A stretch of DNA of 64,000 bases. Origin: Marinibacterium sp050389775 (GTDB taxonomy: Bacteria > Pseudomonadota > Alphaproteobacteria > Rhodobacterales > Rhodobacteraceae). A program made the position numbers and the translations under genes. This document shows positions 62,487 through 64,000 of the stretch, piece after piece (within the stretch, counting starts at the first letter, position 1; each line of letters begins with the position of its first letter). Under the pieces are notes generated by a model. It was not told the DNA's origin. It worked only from the letters and a program-made list of their open reading frames with translations, and did not search any database. Location of the stretch: assembly GCF_050389775.1 (NCBI RefSeq), contig NZ_CP177144.1:4526001-4590000 (forward strand), given 5' to 3'.

Positions 62487-63002
62487 ATGTTCGTCACGCT
62501 ACTCCGGCGCATCGCAGGCCCGGTCGAAACCGCCTGCCTGCTCCTCGGCGGGCTCTGCCTGTTCTACATGGTCTTCGTCGTCGCCTTCAACGTGCTGGCC
62601 CGGATCGTCTTTGACGCCACCGGCACGGCCGTGAACCTGATGATCCCCGGGGCGATCGAACAGGTGTCCTACCTGCTGGGCATTGTCGCCTTTGCCGCGC
62701 TGGCCGCCTCGCTCAAGGAAGGCATGATTGCCGTCGATTTCCTGGTCGAGCGCCTGCCCGCCCTGCCCCGTGCCATGGTCGCGCGGTTCTGGTTCCTGGG
62801 TGTCGTGGCCCTGGCCGTGGTCCTGGCCTGGCTGTTCTGGGAAGACGCCGTGGCCACCCATGCGCGGTCCGAACAGACCCAGGACCTGCGTCTTCCGATG
62901 TACCTGATCTACGGGCTTTACGCCCTGCAATGCCTGGCCCTTGCGGTGATCGCCCTGCGCGAGGCCTTCACGGCCGAAGGCCACCACGCGGAGCTGCTGT
63001 GA
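62487..63002 (+). CDS. TRAP transporter small permease DctQ
   Basis: 171 residues, four helices, with the family layout: an N-terminal helix pair, then IEQVSYLLGIVAFAALAASL and a helix ending in LREAFTAEGHH. It lies 73 bases after DctP. The stop overlaps the DctM start (TGATG). Confidence 0.9.
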   Translation: MFVTLLRRIAGPVETACLLLGGLCLFYMVFVVAFNVLARIVFDATGTAVNLMIPGAIEQVSYLLGIVAFAALAASLKEGMIAVDFLVERLPALPRAMVARFWFLGVVALAVVLAWLFWEDAVATHARSEQTQDLRLPMYLIYGLYALQCLALAVIALREAFTAEGHHAELL

Positions 63003-64000
63003 TGACCCCTCTTGCCATCGGCATCGCGGCGATTGCCGTCATGTTCGTCATCGTGATCCTCGGCGCGCCCATCGGGCTGGCCATGATCGCCGTCGGCTTT
63101 GCCGGCTTTTCGGCCATTGTCGGCATCGCCCCGGCCCTGAGCGTGCTCAAGACCGCGGCCTTCGAGACCGTGACCAGCTATTCCTTCACGCTGATCCCCC
63201 TGTTCCTGCTGATGGGCAACCTGATCTCGAGGTCGGGCGTGGCCTCGGACCTGTTCAAGGGCGCCCTGCTGCTGACCCGCGGCTGGGCCGGCGGGCTGGC
63301 CGCCGCGGGCATGACGGCCAGCGCGGTGTTTTCCACCGTGTCGGGATCGTCGCTGGCCACGGCCTCGACGATGACCCGCGTGGCCTATCCCGAGATGAAG
63401 GCCCATGGCTATGACACCCGCCTGGCCACCGGATCGCTGGCCGCCGGCGGCACGCTGGGCATCCTGATCCCCCCGTCCATCGCGCTGATGCTCTACGCGC
63501 TGATCACCGAGCAATCGGTCGGCACGATGTTTCTGGCCGGCATCCTGCCCGGCATCCTGGCCTTTGCGCTTTATATCGTCACGATCCTGATCATGGCCCG
63601 GTTCTGGCCCCCTGCCCCGGGTGCGACGCAGCCCGACGACCTGGCCACCGAACGCGGCGGCGCCCTGCAGGTGCTGCGCCTCTTCGCCCCGGCCATCGTG
63701 CTTTTCGGCCTGGTGATGGGCGGGCTCTACGGCAATTTCTTCACCCCGACCGAGGCCGGGGGCGTCGGCGCCGCGCTGGCCCTGATCTTTGCCCTGTGGC
63801 GGCGCACGCCCCGGGCCGACCTGGTCGCGGCCTTCACCGAGGCCATCGTGTCCAGCGGCGCGATCTTCCTGATCCTGATCGGCGCCGAGGTCTTCGGCTT
63901 TGTCCTGTCGACCTCGCAGCTGTCCAACGCCCTGGTCGGCTTTCTCAACGACAGCGGCTTCACCTCGTGGCAGGTGCTGCTGGCCATCCTGGTGTTCTAC
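63002..64000 (+). CDS. TRAP transporter large permease DctM, cut by the right edge
   Basis: 333 codons are visible of a protein normally about 430 residues. Typical segments are VFSTVSGSSLATASTMTRVA, GILIPPSIALMLYALITEQS and FFTPTEAGGVGAALALI. It forms the sodium-driven transport channel with DctQ. Confidence 0.93.
   Translation, partial: MTPLAIGIAAIAVMFVIVILGAPIGLAMIAVGFAGFSAIVGIAPALSVLKTAAFETVTSYSFTLIPLFLLMGNLISRSGVASDLFKGALLLTRGWAGGLAAAGMTASAVFSTVSGSSLATASTMTRVAYPEMKAHGYDTRLATGSLAAGGTLGILIPPSIALMLYALITEQSVGTMFLAGILPGILAFALYIVTILIMARFWPPAPGATQPDDLATERGGALQVLRLFAPAIVLFGLVMGGLYGNFFTPTEAGGVGAALALIFALWRRTPRADLVAAFTEAIVSSGAIFLILIGAEVFGFVLSTSQLSNALVGFLNDSGFTSWQVLLAILVFY

Overview
The window is a very GC-rich, densely packed bacterial chromosome segment with no rRNA, tRNA, insertion sequence, prophage or CRISPR array that I can see. 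Gene families and orders point to an alphaproteobacterium of the Rhodobacterales (Rhodobacteraceae-like). The evidence is the order ispE / TPR protein / ETF-ubiquinone oxidoreductase, the pyrB / membrane protein / dihydroorotase-homologue / plsY cluster, the 44-residue aa3 oxidase subunit IV, the plant/alphaproteobacterial-type glutamate-cysteine ligase, and a DctPQM TRAP transporter. I cannot name the genus.

Layout. 1-4336: ispE (cut by the left edge), a TPR protein and ETF-QO, all on the minus strand, with a REP-like inverted repeat pair between the last two. 4677-6243: greA and a membrane protein on the plus strand. 6491-11400: two abutting perfect palindromes, then a minus-strand molybdenum-cofactor operon with 4-base overlaps at every junction (fdhD, small membrane protein, mobA, mobB, and moeA fused to an N-terminal DUF429-like domain). 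11417-13217: the azlCD exporter facing a lipoprotein and the tiny cox subunit IV. 13396-13636: a 24-bp tandem repeat array. 13667-20257: MBL hydrolase, large acyl-CoA dehydrogenase, Sua5, AlgH, a DsbD N-domain protein and a Nudix hydrolase. 20460-25404: an RND pump with its adaptor. 25544-28223: moaB, LysE-type exporter, phosphoesterase and a uracil-DNA glycosylase lacking most Fe-S cysteines. 28720-32078: pyrB, membrane protein, pyrC-like gene and plsY behind a good sigma-70 promoter. 32380-40010: gshA, rsmE and neighbours on minus; ubiA, an OmpA-family gene and small genes on plus. 40445-45098: moaE, moaD, pgsA, a serine hydrolase and uvrC. 45400-50947: SDR, Ca2+/Na+ exchanger, zinc-ribbon microprotein, SppA, an ABC transporter and a CoxG-like protein. 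51524-57907: EamA permease, aminotransferase, two unknowns and a MASE1 hybrid histidine kinase. 58076-60355: an arsenic locus (arsH, acr3, divergent arsR with two operator-like repeats). 60398-64000: an IclR regulator divergent from a TRAP transporter, cut by the right edge.

Working together. Molybdenum cofactor synthesis is spread over three places (fdhD-mobA-mobB-moeA, moaB, moaE-moaD), which suggests active molybdoenzymes elsewhere in the genome, probably including a formate dehydrogenase. The pyrimidine cluster pairs ATCase with a dihydroorotase homologue whose metal ligands are lost, so it is probably a structural partner. Most of the rest is housekeeping (cell envelope, repair, quinones, glutathione) with single exporters between.

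A recurring oddity is short tandem repeats, with units of 6, 7, 9, 11, 17, 21, 24 and 29 bp, in many intergenic gaps. Similar repetitive sequence also lies inside coding regions (fdhD tail, rsmE insert). I found no clear-cut new multi-gene system. The most unusual individual signals are the DUF429-MoeA fusion, the cysteine-poor family-4 glycosylase, the paired palindromes after moeA and the minisatellite-like sequence inside genes.
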